This document shows positions 33,487 to 42,266 of a stretch of 64,000 nucleotides of DNA, piece by piece. Source of the stretch: Mariniflexile jejuense (lineage in GTDB: Bacteria > Bacteroidota > Bacteroidia > Flavobacteriales > Flavobacteriaceae); the NCBI RefSeq assembly GCF_042675665.1, contig NZ_JBHTJI010000001.1, forward strand, positions 2,480,001 through 2,544,000. The letters run 5' to 3'. How positions within the stretch are numbered: the stretch's first letter is position 1; each line of letters begins with the position of its first letter. Position numbers and translations under genes: made by a program. The notes under the pieces were generated by a model. That model did not search any database and was not told the origin of the DNA. It saw only the letters and a list, made by a program, of their open reading frames with translations.

Positions 33487-34194
33487 ATGATAGCAACATC
33501 AAACTTATCAAAAAAATATAACAGCAATTTAGTATTAAACATCGCTTCTTTAGAAATTCCTAAAGGACAAAGTTTTGGTTTAGTAGGTAATAATGGCGCA
33601 GGTAAAACCACGTTTTTTAGCTTGCTACTAGATTTAATTCAACCAACAACAGGTTATATAAAAAGCAATGATATTCTTGTTCACGAAAGTGAAGATTGGA
33701 AACCGTTCACAGCTGCTTTTATAGATGAAAGCTTTTTAATAGGTTATTTAACGGCTGAAGAATACTTCTATTTTATTGGCGAATTACGCAATCAAAACAA
33801 AGCCGATGTAGATGCTTTAGTGGCACAATTTGCAGATTTTTTTCATGGTGAAATACTAAATCAAAAAAAATATTTACGCGATTTAAGTAAAGGAAACCAA
33901 AAGAAAGTAGGTATTGTAGCTGCATTAATAGGAAACCCAGAAGTTATTATTTTAGATGAACCGTTTGCAAATTTAGACCCAACTACGCAAATTCGTTTAA
34001 AAAGTATTATTAAAGATTTGGCTGAAAAAAAAGGTGTTACAGTGTTAGTTTCTAGTCACGATTTAATGCACGTTACCGATGTTTGCGAGCGCATTGTTGT
34101 ACTTGAAAAAGGTGAAGTAGTGAAAGATTTAGCAACAAATGCCACTACATTAAAAGAACTTGAAGCTCATTTTTCAGGAACAGAAGTTGTGTAG
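33487..34194 (+). CDS. ABC transporter ATP-binding subunit
   Basis: A 235-residue nucleotide-binding protein with Walker A GNNGAGKTT near residue 35, the signature LSKGNQKKVGI, Walker B VIILDEPF and the switch His in VSSHDL. It belongs to the group of short exporter ATPases (CcmA/DrrA-like) and would energise the DUF5687 permease encoded 11 bp upstream. All catalytic motifs are intact; the signature reads LSKGN rather than LSGGQ, a common variation in this subgroup. Confidence 0.94.
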   Translation: MIATSNLSKKYNSNLVLNIASLEIPKGQSFGLVGNNGAGKTTFFSLLLDLIQPTTGYIKSNDILVHESEDWKPFTAAFIDESFLIGYLTAEEYFYFIGELRNQNKADVDALVAQFADFFHGEILNQKKYLRDLSKGNQKKVGIVAALIGNPEVIILDEPFANLDPTTQIRLKSIIKDLAEKKGVTVLVSSHDLMHVTDVCERIVVLEKGEVVKDLATNATTLKELEAHFSGTEVV

Positions 34195-34390
34195 TTTACG
34201 GTTGCGGTTTTCAATTTTCAGTTTACGCTTAAAACTTTCGTCTTTCGTCTTTAGTTACCAAACAAACAACATCACTTCAACCAAAAGTCGTGTCATTTTA
34301 TGGGTTAATCGAAAAAGATGCTTATTTTTACCTGCTTACATAATATAAGCACGAGTTTATAGTTATTTAGTTAGACTAAAAATACCAGCA
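34195..34390 (+). other. Gene-free gap before sprE
   Basis: These 196 bp contain no credible gene. There is a two-copy tandem TTTCGTC (34236-34249), a repeated GTTTACG, and a weak 5-bp stem GCTTA/TAAGC (34334-34338, 34346-34350). No TAnnTTTG box was found, so the promoter of sprE is not located. Confidence 0.5.
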
Positions 34391-36961
34391 TTGAAAATAC
34401 CGTTTAAAGCAACCTTAGTTATTGCATGTTCTACATTACTGTTAGTTAGTTGTTCTCGTAAAAAAGACAAATTTATTAACCGAAATTTTCATGCTGTTAC
34501 AGCAGAATTTAATGCGCTTTACAATGGTTATATTGCTTTAGAAGAAGGCAGAAAAAGCTTAACCGATGGTTATGCAGATAACTATTGGGAAGTTTTACCT
34601 ATTGAACGTTTACAAATCTCGGATGAGGTGATGCTTCCTGGGCAATCAAAAAACGAGAATTTTACAAGAGCTGAAGAAAAAGCTGTAAAAGCCATTCAAA
34701 AACACAGTATTACAATTGCTGGAAAAGAGAAAAACCCGCAAATAGATGAAGCCTATTTACTTTTAGGCAAGTCTAGATATTTCGACCAACGTTTTATACC
34801 AGCTTTAGAAGCCTTTAACTACATTCTGTACAAATATCCTGCAAGTGATAAGATAAACCAAGCGAAAATTTGGCGCGAAAAAACCAATATCCGTTTAGAT
34901 AATGACGAGCTTGCTATTAAAAACCTTAAGCGTTTATTAGAACAAGAAAAGCTAGACGACCAAGATTTGGCAGATGCAACCTCAATGCTAGCACAAGCTT
35001 ATTTAAACACAAAATCCGTTGATAGCGCCATAACACAACTAGAAATAGCTTCAAACGCAACAAAAAAGAATGATGAACTTGGGCGTTACAGATTTATACA
35101 AGGACAACTATACAACGAGTTAGGTAAAAAAGACAGTGCAAATTATGCTTTTGATAAAGTTATAGAGCTAAACCGCAAAACACCTAGAATTTACATGATA
35201 TGTGCCGAAATCGAAAAAATTAAAAATTTCGATTACGAAAAAGGCAACAAGTATGAATTACTAGAACACATTACGAAACTTGAAGAAAATCGCGAAAATC
35301 GTCCGTTTTTAGATAAAATTTATCATCAAAAAGCAGCCTATTATTTGCAAAACCAATCAGATTCTTTAGCAATAACGTATTTTAATAAATCGTTACGAAC
35401 CAATTCAACAGACAAAATTTTAAGAGCCAAAAATTATGAAATTCTTGGAGATATGAATTTTGATAAATCGGTATATCGTGAAGCAGGAAATTATTACGAT
35501 AGTACCATGACAAGTTTGGATTTGAACACAAAACCATACCGCATTATAAAACGCAAACGCGATAATTTAGAAGATGTTATTTATTATGAAGACATTGCCA
35601 AAGTAAACGATAGTGTTTTAAAATTGGTTAATTTTTCTAAAGATGAACGTGTTGCATATTTTGAAACGTTTATTGAAAAACTAAAAATAAAAGCCGAAAA
35701 AGAAAAGGCAAAAGCAGAAGCTGCCGAACGTAATAATTCAGGTTTAGCAACGGTTAATAACCAATTAGGTGGTGCACAAACACAACGAAATGGCACGCCA
35801 ACACAAGCTGCCATGTTTTATTTTTACAACCCTACTACCGTATCGTATGGAAAAAACGAGTTTGTAAAAATTTGGGGTAATCGTGCTTTGGAAGACAATT
35901 GGCGATGGAGTAGCAAAGGAAATTCTGCTTCAAACGACAATCTATCAACAGATAATCTTATAGCAACAGCTTCAGAAGAAGAAAAGTACGATCCGCAGTT
36001 TTACATTTCTAAAATACCTTCCGAATCAAAAGTAATTGATAGCATTTCAAAAGAAAGAAACTACGCCTATTATCAATTAGGATTAATTTATAAAGAGAAA
36101 TTTAAAGAATACGAATTAGCCAAAAGTAAGTTTCAAAATTTATTAAAAAGCAACCCAGAAGAACGATTAATTCTACCTTCAAAATACAATTTATACAAAA
36201 TTTATGAAGCTTTAGGTGAAAACGCCGAAGCAACAATAGCAAAAACCGATATTGTTTCAAACTATCCAGAATCTAGATATGCTACAATTTTAACCAATCC
36301 AGAATCTGCTTCAGATAAAGATGAAAATAGCCCTGAAAGTTTATATGAAGCATTGTACAGTCAGTTTGAAAAACAAGAATATGTTGATGTTGTTTCAAAA
36401 AGTGAAACGTATATTCAAACCTTTGATGGCGAGCAAATAGTTTCAAAACTAGAACTTTTAAAAGCAACTGCAACAGGGCGTTTATACGGTATTGAAGCTT
36501 ATAAAGAAGCAATAAATTATGTAGCAGTTACTTATGCAAATACGCCCGAAGGCAAGCAAGCGCAAGATATTGAAACAAATGTATTACCTAAATTAACAAG
36601 TAACGAGTTTGTTAAAGAAAATGATAGTATAGCAAATAACTATAAGGTTGTTTTTAAGTTTGAAAATGCTAAAAAAGAGCAAATTGCTAGTTTTCAAAAA
36701 GACTTAGATGTCGCTTTAAAAAACATAAAGTATTATACATTAAAATCATCGGTAGATGTGTATAATCCAACAACAACATTTGTAATTGTACATGGTTTAA
36801 AAAATGCGCAAGTAGCAAAAACCTTCAACCAATTACTAACCAAAGAAGACAAGAAAAAAATAACAGCATCCTACTTTGCAATAACATCAACAAATTACCA
36901 AATCATTCAAATCTACAAAAATTTGGATGCTTATTTAAATACAGTTAATAACTCTAAATAA
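34391..36961 (+). CDS. sprE: Gliding / type IX secretion lipoprotein SprE (PorW), TTG start
   Basis: An 856-residue lipoprotein needed for type IX secretion and gliding in Flavobacterium, where its homologue is SprE (PorW in Porphyromonas). The N-terminus has a signal peptide with lipobox LVSC at Cys21. The body is made of tetratricopeptide-type helical repeats (for example PALEAFNYILYKYPASDKI, and repeats around residues 560-620). It is followed 8 bp later by bactofilin. The start is TTG at 34391; no ATG lies upstream in frame. A T9SS cargo protein at 43327 confirms that the system is used. Confidence 0.88.
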   Translation: MKIPFKATLVIACSTLLLVSCSRKKDKFINRNFHAVTAEFNALYNGYIALEEGRKSLTDGYADNYWEVLPIERLQISDEVMLPGQSKNENFTRAEEKAVKAIQKHSITIAGKEKNPQIDEAYLLLGKSRYFDQRFIPALEAFNYILYKYPASDKINQAKIWREKTNIRLDNDELAIKNLKRLLEQEKLDDQDLADATSMLAQAYLNTKSVDSAITQLEIASNATKKNDELGRYRFIQGQLYNELGKKDSANYAFDKVIELNRKTPRIYMICAEIEKIKNFDYEKGNKYELLEHITKLEENRENRPFLDKIYHQKAAYYLQNQSDSLAITYFNKSLRTNSTDKILRAKNYEILGDMNFDKSVYREAGNYYDSTMTSLDLNTKPYRIIKRKRDNLEDVIYYEDIAKVNDSVLKLVNFSKDERVAYFETFIEKLKIKAEKEKAKAEAAERNNSGLATVNNQLGGAQTQRNGTPTQAAMFYFYNPTTVSYGKNEFVKIWGNRALEDNWRWSSKGNSASNDNLSTDNLIATASEEEKYDPQFYISKIPSESKVIDSISKERNYAYYQLGLIYKEKFKEYELAKSKFQNLLKSNPEERLILPSKYNLYKIYEALGENAEATIAKTDIVSNYPESRYATILTNPESASDKDENSPESLYEALYSQFEKQEYVDVVSKSETYIQTFDGEQIVSKLELLKATATGRLYGIEAYKEAINYVAVTYANTPEGKQAQDIETNVLPKLTSNEFVKENDSIANNYKVVFKFENAKKEQIASFQKDLDVALKNIKYYTLKSSVDVYNPTTTFVIVHGLKNAQVAKTFNQLLTKEDKKKITASYFAITSTNYQIIQIYKNLDAYLNTVNNSK

Positions 36962-36969
36962 ATAGCATT

Positions 36970-37383
36970 ATGTTTTCAGATAACAAAAAAGACAAACCAT
37001 CATTAGAAGGCTTATCTAGTCAAAATATCATTTCACAAGGCACAAAAATAGTTGGCGATTTTAATAGCGAAGGCGATTTTAGAATAGATGGCACAATAGA
37101 AGGCAATATAAAAACCACAGGTAAAATTGTTGTTGGAAAATCAGGCTACATAAAAGGAACCTTGCAAGGAACAGACGCTTACTTTGAAGGTAAATTTTCA
37201 GGAAAATTAGGATTATCAGGCACGCTTACCTTAAAAGCTTCGGCACATATTGATGGTGAAGTTGTTGCAGGTAAACTAGCCGTGGAACCTGGAGCTACAT
37301 TTAATGTATCGTGTATTATGAAAGGTACCGTAAAAGAAATGAACAAAGGTGAACAAGGAACAAAAACCGAAAAAACAGCTTAA
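36970..37383 (+). CDS. Bactofilin (polymer-forming cytoskeletal protein)
   Basis: A 137-residue protein with a central right-handed beta-helix bactofilin domain (about residues 18-120: NIISQGTKIVGDFNSEGDFR, GTIEGNIKTTGKIVVG, SAHIDGEVVAGKL). Bactofilins self-assemble into membrane-associated filaments that organise envelope growth or appendages. The C-terminal 35 bp overlap the GTG-started atpZ gene. Neighbours sprE and the ATP synthase cluster are a conserved flavobacterial setting. Confidence 0.93.
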   Translation: MFSDNKKDKPSLEGLSSQNIISQGTKIVGDFNSEGDFRIDGTIEGNIKTTGKIVVGKSGYIKGTLQGTDAYFEGKFSGKLGLSGTLTLKASAHIDGEVVAGKLAVEPGATFNVSCIMKGTVKEMNKGEQGTKTEKTA

Positions 37384-37573
37384 AAATGCTGTTGTACTTA
37401 CTGGTGTAGCAATTCAAATGGGTATTACTATTTACCTTTTTGTTTTGTTAGGTAAGTGGTTAGATTCTAAATATTTTGAAGGCGGTAAATTATTTTTAAT
37501 TATAGGCACGCTGCTTGGTGTTGCCATTTCCTTATATGTTGTATTACAGCAACTAAAGAAGTTTAACGATTGA
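37349..37573 (+). CDS. AtpZ/AtpI-family small membrane protein (GTG start)
   Basis: A 74-residue protein with two transmembrane helices (about residues 14-34 and 46-66) and the family pattern GKWLDSKYF between them. AtpZ/AtpI proteins help assemble the ATP synthase c-ring or act in cation uptake. The only start that includes the first helix is GTG at 37349, which overlaps the bactofilin gene by 35 bp. Its TGA stop overlaps the next ATG (ATGA). Confidence 0.8.
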   Translation: MNKEQKPKKQLKNAVVLTGVAIQMGITIYLFVLLGKWLDSKYFEGGKLFLIIGTLLGVAISLYVVLQQLKKFND

Positions 37574-37968
37574 TGAAAAAATTATTTATTAGAAGCGTTT
37601 TTGCCATACTTAGCGTTTCTTTAGTTACTTATTTTATATACACTTGGATTTTACAAATCACTAAAACCGAAGCATTAAGTAGTCAAATAATTTTAGCTTT
37701 TATAATCAATACCATATTAGCTATTGCAATTTTAAGTACACTGTTTGTTTTCAGAAATAAGTTTAAAGACCAACTAGGATTTATTTTTATGATTGGTAGT
37801 TTTATTAAGTTCGGATTCTTTTTTGTCTTCTTTTATCCAACATATCATTCAGATGGTGTTATAACTCGCAACGAATTTTTGTCTTTTTTTATTCCATATG
37901 TCATTTGCTTAATCACTGAAACAGTAGCTTCTATAAGGCTTCTGGGAAGATTAGATGCAAATGAATAA
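37573..37968 (+). CDS. DUF6168-like membrane protein of the ATP synthase locus
   Basis: A 131-residue protein with four predicted helices, in the place where AtpI/UncI-like proteins occur in other bacteria. I believe it is the flavobacterial family DUF6168, with moderate certainty. I start it at ATG 37573, which overlaps the atpZ stop by 1 bp in the form ATGA; an in-frame TTG one codon upstream is also possible. It is followed by the strong atpB promoter, so it may belong to the sprE-bactofilin-atpZ transcript rather than to atpBEFHAG. Confidence 0.7.
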   Translation: MKKLFIRSVFAILSVSLVTYFIYTWILQITKTEALSSQIILAFIINTILAIAILSTLFVFRNKFKDQLGFIFMIGSFIKFGFFFVFFYPTYHSDGVITRNEFLSFFIPYVICLITETVASIRLLGRLDANE

Positions 37969-38008
37969 GTAAAAAAAAGGACTACGTAAATAATGTGAGA
38001 TTTTGTTT

Positions 38009-38037
38009 TTTGATTTTAAGATAAAACCATACCTTTG
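38009..38037 (+). promoter_or_regulatory. Strong promoter of the atpBEFHAG operon
   Basis: TACCTTTG at 38030-38037 is an exact TAnnTTTG box. TTTG at 38009-38012 lies 17 nt upstream as the -33 element. The leader to the ATG at 38071 is about 28 nt. This is one of the two best promoters in the window. Confidence 0.7.
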
Positions 38038-38070
38038 CACCGATTTTTAGCCCACTATTAATTAAGTGAT

Positions 38071-39186
38071 ATGCAAAATATATTTTCATTAAAAACAATT
38101 TGTTTATTATTTTTCTTCGTTTCAACGTTTTCTTTCGCTCAGCATGAGGAAGAAAAAATGCACTTAGAAGAAATTGCTCCAGAAGTGGAAGGTAAACAAG
38201 GTATAAAGGAAGAAATTAAAGAATACATCAATCATCACTTACTTGATTCTCATGACTTTGGTTTATATTCTTATGAAACTGATGCTGGTGAGCATAAATA
38301 CGTTGGTTTTCCGCTTCCTGTAATTTTATGGGATAATGGGTTACAAGTGTTTTCATCTTCAAAACTTCATCACGGCGAATCTGTTGCAGAGGTTAATGGA
38401 AACCACTACAAATTATATCACGGAAAAATATACAAAACAAACGCTGAAGGCACTATTCACCATGATGCGCATCATCATGCTACAAACTTTAAACCTTTAG
38501 ATTTTTCAATTACTAAAAACGTATTCACTATTTTTTTAGTAGGCTTGTTGATATTCTTCATGTTTAGAAGCATGGCTAAGTCTTATACAAAAGGTGCATT
38601 ACCAAAAGGTATGGGACGTTTACTAGAGCCTGTAGTTTTATACATTAGAGATGATATTGCGATTCCAAACATTGGTATTAAAAAATATAAGCGTTATATG
38701 CCGTATTTATTAACCGTGTTTTTCTTTATTTGGATTATCAATTTATTAGGGTTAACGCCACTTGGAGTTAACGTAACAAACAATATTGCTGTAACATTAG
38801 CATTAGCGTTATTAACCTATTTAATAACCACATTTACAGCTAACAAAAACTATTGGGGACATATTTTCTGGATGCCTGGTGTGCCATGGCCAATGAAAAT
38901 TATTTTAGCTCCAATAGAATTATTAGGAACATTCATTAAGCCATTTTCATTATTAATTCGTTTGTATGCAAATATCACTGCAGGGCATATCGTATTAATG
39001 AGTATTATAGGTTTAATGTTTATCTTTAAAAACTGGTTAGGAAGTTCATTATCATTTGGTTTAGCATTCGTGTTAGCCTTGTTAGAACTTTTAGTGGCTG
39101 CTTTACAAGCGTACATCTTTACAATGTTATCGGCATTGTACTTTGGTTCGGCTGTAGAAGAGCATCACCACGACGATCATCATTAA
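38071..39186 (+). CDS. atpB: ATP synthase F0 subunit a, with N-terminal extension
   Basis: The proton-channel subunit. The conserved C-terminal half carries LLIRLYANITAGH with the essential Arg at residue 297. At 371 residues it is about 100 longer than the E. coli protein. The surplus is a signal peptide (MQNIFSLKTICLLFFFVSTFSFAQ region, residues 1-23) plus a His-rich periplasmic domain of about 125 residues that is typical of Bacteroidota. The C-terminus is also His/Asp-rich (EEHHHDDHH), perhaps metal-binding. First gene of an operon that lacks atpD and atpC. Confidence 0.96.
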   Translation: MQNIFSLKTICLLFFFVSTFSFAQHEEEKMHLEEIAPEVEGKQGIKEEIKEYINHHLLDSHDFGLYSYETDAGEHKYVGFPLPVILWDNGLQVFSSSKLHHGESVAEVNGNHYKLYHGKIYKTNAEGTIHHDAHHHATNFKPLDFSITKNVFTIFLVGLLIFFMFRSMAKSYTKGALPKGMGRLLEPVVLYIRDDIAIPNIGIKKYKRYMPYLLTVFFFIWIINLLGLTPLGVNVTNNIAVTLALALLTYLITTFTANKNYWGHIFWMPGVPWPMKIILAPIELLGTFIKPFSLLIRLYANITAGHIVLMSIIGLMFIFKNWLGSSLSFGLAFVLALLELLVAALQAYIFTMLSALYFGSAVEEHHHDDHH

Positions 39187-39261
39187 TGAGTAAAAAATAA
39201 GTTTTTCATTTTGGCAAAAATGAAAATATAAATTGAGTGTTTAATTTTTAATATATATATT

Positions 39262-39453
39262 ATGACAATTCCAAACATTGTAGGAGCTGGTTTAATCGTT
39301 ATTGGTGCTGGTTTAGGTATCGGTAAAATTGGTGGTTCAGCTATGGAAGCTATAGCTCGCCAACCAGAAGCCTCAGGAAAAATCCAAACAGCTATGCTTA
39401 TTGCAGCTGCACTTATTGAAGGTATTGGATTTGCTGCTTTATTTGCAGTTTAA
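39262..39453 (+). CDS. atpE: ATP synthase F0 subunit c
   Basis: A 63-residue double-helix protein forming the rotor ring. Helix 1 has the glycine-rich packing motif GAGLGIGKIGGSA, the polar loop is ARQPEASGK, and helix 2 has the ion-binding Glu53 in LIEGIGF. Helix 1 lacks the Gln and the residue after Glu53 is Gly rather than Ser/Thr, so this looks proton- rather than sodium-driven. A 15-bp hairpin follows the stop codon, likely adjusting expression relative to the downstream subunits. Confidence 0.97.
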   Translation: MTIPNIVGAGLIVIGAGLGIGKIGGSAMEAIARQPEASGKIQTAMLIAAALIEGIGFAALFAV

Positions 39454-39458
39454 AAACA

Positions 39459-39493
39459 AAAAACAGCTATAACGGTTGGTTATAGCTGTTTTT
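39459..39493 (+). terminator. Hairpin between atpE and atpF (attenuator or stabiliser)
   Basis: AAAAACAGCTATAAC (39459-39473) and GTTATAGCTGTTTTT (39479-39493) form a perfect 15-bp stem with a GGTTG loop. The right arm ends in five T, so it can work as a leaky intrinsic terminator. It lies 5 bp after atpE, where many operons need more c subunit than b or F1 subunits. Confidence 0.75.
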
Positions 39494-39528
39494 AAATTAA
39501 AAATTAACTAGTATAAAAAGACACATAA

Positions 39529-40029
39529 ATGGAAAAATTAATTGAACAATTTTCATTAGGTTTATTCGTATGGCAATCTGTATTGTTTATTGGTTTAGTG
39601 CTTTTATTAAAAAAGTTTGCTTGGAAACCAATTCTTGACGCTGTAGAGAAAAGAGAAGAAGGAATTAAAGGAGCATTAGAATCTGCTGAAAAAGCAAAGT
39701 TAGAAATGCAAAACCTTCAAGCAGATAACCAAAAGTTATTAAAAGAAGCTAGAGCAGAGCGTGAGGAAATGTTAAAAGAAGCAAGAGATATCAAAAACAA
39801 AATGATAGAAGATGCTAAAGGTGAAGCGCAATCTCAAGCTAACAAAATGATCGAGCAAGCTACAGCAGCTATTGAAAGTGAAAAGAAAGCAGCTATGGCA
39901 GAACTTAAAAGTCAAGTAGCTGGTTTATCTATAGAAATTGCTGAAAAAGTAGTACGTGGTGAATTATCTAACAAAGACAAACAAGAGAAATTAGTGGAGT
40001 CTATGTTAAGCGAAGCAAAATTAAACTAA
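39529..40029 (+). CDS. atpF: ATP synthase F0 subunit b
   Basis: Peripheral stalk subunit of 166 residues. One N-terminal membrane helix (about residues 8-28, SLGLFVWQSVLFIGLVLLL) is followed by a long charged coiled coil (AEKAKLEMQNLQADNQKLLKEARAE region, residues 45-140). The end resembles the delta-contacting segment. It follows the atpE hairpin by 35 bp and precedes atpH by 4 bp. Confidence 0.97.
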   Translation: MEKLIEQFSLGLFVWQSVLFIGLVLLLKKFAWKPILDAVEKREEGIKGALESAEKAKLEMQNLQADNQKLLKEARAEREEMLKEARDIKNKMIEDAKGEAQSQANKMIEQATAAIESEKKAAMAELKSQVAGLSIEIAEKVVRGELSNKDKQEKLVESMLSEAKLN

Positions 40030-40033
40030 AACC

Positions 40034-40570
40034 ATGGCAGGAGCAAGAGCAGCAATACGTTACGCAAAAGCAGTTTTAAGTTTAGCATCCGACAGAAATA
40101 CGGCCGATGCTGTTAACACTGATATGAAGCTAATTGCAAACACTATTGCAGAAAGCAAAGATTTAAACGATGCACTACAGAGTCCTGTAGTAAATGCTTC
40201 GGTAAAAAAAGCAGTGTTGTTGGAGGTTTTTAAAAACGCAGATAAAACAACCTTAAGCTTAATAGATACTTTAGTAACTAACAATAGAATTGCTATTTTG
40301 TGTGATGTTGCTTCAAAATACACGCAGTTATTTGATGAATCTAAAGGTATTCAAGTAGCAACGGTTATTACAGCAATTCCTTTAACCGATGCTTTAAAAC
40401 AAAAAGTATTGGCTAAAGCAAAAGAGCTTACAGGAAATGATATTGAAGTACAAAGCATTGTAGATGAAAGTATTTTAGGAGGTTTCATCTTAAGAGTTGG
40501 AGATATCCAATACAACGCAAGTATTTCAAATCAATTAAGTAAATTAAAAAGAGAATTCACATTAAACTAA
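40034..40570 (+). CDS. atpH: ATP synthase F1 subunit delta
   Basis: A 178-residue OSCP/delta protein linking the peripheral stalk to the F1 head. The N-terminal helical domain begins ARAAIRYAKAVLSLA, and the C-terminal segment DESILGGFILRVGDIQYNAS is the conserved family signature. Length and order (after atpF, 27 bp before atpA) are standard. Confidence 0.96.
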   Translation: MAGARAAIRYAKAVLSLASDRNTADAVNTDMKLIANTIAESKDLNDALQSPVVNASVKKAVLLEVFKNADKTTLSLIDTLVTNNRIAILCDVASKYTQLFDESKGIQVATVITAIPLTDALKQKVLAKAKELTGNDIEVQSIVDESILGGFILRVGDIQYNASISNQLSKLKREFTLN

Positions 40571-40597
40571 GATATTTATATCTAAATAAATAATAAG

Positions 40598-42178
40598 ATG
40601 GCAGAAGTAAAACCAGCTGAAATATCAGCAATCTTAAAGCAACAACTAGCAGGTTTCGAAGCAAGTGCTTCTTTAGACGAAGTTGGAACTGTATTAACTG
40701 TAGGTGATGGTATTGTACGTGCTTACGGATTAGCTAACGCTCAATATGGCGAGTTAGTAGAATTCGATGGCGGTTTAGAAGGTATCGTACTTAACCTTGA
40801 AGAAGATAACGTAGGTATTGTATTACTAGGAGTTTCTAAAGGAGTTAAAGAAGGTTCTACAGTAAAACGTACAGGCCGTATTGCTTCTATCAATGTTGGA
40901 GAAGGAATTGTTGGACGTGTTGTAGATACTTTAGGAAACCCAATAGATGGTAAAGGTCCTATTTCTGGTAAAACTTACGAAATGCCTTTAGAGCGTAAAG
41001 CACCTGGAGTTATTTTCCGTGAGCCTGTAACAGAGCCTTTACAAACTGGTATTAAATCTATCGATGCAATGATTCCTGTGGGTCGTGGTCAACGTGAGTT
41101 GGTTATTGGAGACCGTCAAACAGGTAAAACAACTGTTTGTATCGATACCATCTTAAATCAAAAAGAATTTTACGATGCAGGTAATCCTGTATATTGTATA
41201 TATGTTGCTGTAGGTCAAAAAGCTTCTACAGTAGCAAATATTGCAAAAACATTAGAAGATAGAGGTGCTTTAGCTTATACTACTATTGTTGCTGCAAATG
41301 CATCCGATCCTGCACCTATGCAAGTATATGCGCCTATGGCAGGAGCTGCTATTGGTGAGTATTTTAGAGATTCTGGTCGTCCAGCATTAATCATTTATGA
41401 TGATTTATCTAAACAAGCGGTAGCTTACCGTGAGGTTTCTTTATTATTACGTCGTCCACCAGGACGTGAGGCGTATCCAGGTGACGTTTTCTACTTACAC
41501 TCGCGTTTATTAGAGCGTGCAGCGAAAGTAATCAACAATGATGATATTGCTAAAAACATGAACGACCTTCCAGAATCGTTAAAACCAATCGTAAAAGGTG
41601 GTGGTTCGTTAACAGCATTACCAATTATTGAAACGCAGGCGGGAGACGTTTCTGCATATATCCCAACAAACGTAATTTCTATTACAGATGGGCAAATCTT
41701 CTTAGATGGAGATTTATTCAACTCTGGTGTACGTCCAGCAATTAACGTAGGTATTTCGGTATCTCGTGTTGGTGGTAATGCACAGATTAAATCAATGAAA
41801 AAAGTAGCAGGTACTTTAAAATTAGACCAAGCACAATTTCGTGAATTAGAAGCGTTTGCTAAGTTTGGATCTGATTTAGATGCCGTTACCTTAAACGTAA
41901 TTAATAAAGGTAAACGTAACGTTGAGATTTTAAAACAAGCTCAAAACGATCCTTTTAAAGTTGAAGACCAAATCGCTATTATTTATGCAGGTTCTAAAAA
42001 CTTATTAAGAGACGTACCAGTTGAAAAAGTTAAAGAATTTGAAAGAGATTATCTGGAATTCTTAAAAGCGAAACATGCCAATGTGTTAGCAGACTTAAAA
42101 GCAGGTAAATTAACTGATGAAGTTACAGATACATTAACAGCTGTAGCGAAAGATTTATCAGGAAAATACAAAGCTTAA
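40598..42178 (+). CDS. atpA: ATP synthase F1 subunit alpha
   Basis: The non-catalytic nucleotide-binding subunit, 526 residues. Walker A is GDRQTGKTT near residue 171, followed by the conserved ALIIYDDLSKQAVAYR and the arginine-finger region SVSRVGGNAQ. All expected motifs are present. Unusually high use of GC-ending codons (ggt/cgt, cct) relative to the accessory genes fits high expression. It is separated from atpG by a 79-bp composite palindrome. Confidence 0.98.
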   Translation: MAEVKPAEISAILKQQLAGFEASASLDEVGTVLTVGDGIVRAYGLANAQYGELVEFDGGLEGIVLNLEEDNVGIVLLGVSKGVKEGSTVKRTGRIASINVGEGIVGRVVDTLGNPIDGKGPISGKTYEMPLERKAPGVIFREPVTEPLQTGIKSIDAMIPVGRGQRELVIGDRQTGKTTVCIDTILNQKEFYDAGNPVYCIYVAVGQKASTVANIAKTLEDRGALAYTTIVAANASDPAPMQVYAPMAGAAIGEYFRDSGRPALIIYDDLSKQAVAYREVSLLLRRPPGREAYPGDVFYLHSRLLERAAKVINNDDIAKNMNDLPESLKPIVKGGGSLTALPIIETQAGDVSAYIPTNVISITDGQIFLDGDLFNSGVRPAINVGISVSRVGGNAQIKSMKKVAGTLKLDQAQFRELEAFAKFGSDLDAVTLNVINKGKRNVEILKQAQNDPFKVEDQIAIIYAGSKNLLRDVPVEKVKEFERDYLEFLKAKHANVLADLKAGKLTDEVTDTLTAVAKDLSGKYKA

Positions 42179-42257
42179 TTGTCATTCCTGTAAAAAGCAG
42201 GAATCTCATGTTTTGAAATTGAATTAAATAGATTCCGCAATAAGTGCGGAATGACAA
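42179..42257 (+). repeat. 79-bp composite palindromic element between atpA and atpG
   Basis: Outer arms TTGTCATTCC (42179-42188) and GGAATGACAA (42248-42257) are a perfect 10-bp inverted repeat. Two hairpins nest inside: ATTCCTG 42184-42190 with CAGGAAT 42198-42204, and ATTCCGCA 42232-42239 with TGCGGAAT 42245-42252. The element fills nearly the whole gap, ending 9 bp before the atpG ATG. The layout resembles a REP/BIME pair or a miniature inverted-repeat element. Confidence 0.7.
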
Positions 42258-42266
42258 AAAGAGATT

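Noticed and set aside
34236..34249. Tandem TTTCGTC copies as a repeat array
   Set aside because: Only two 7-bp copies are present, too few to call an array or CRISPR; no spacers or cas genes were seen anywhere in the window.
34160..34348. 62-codon plus-strand frame overlapping the ABC ATPase end
   Set aside because: It overlaps the ATPase gene in another frame, has odd composition and resembles no family; the gap contains only short repeats.
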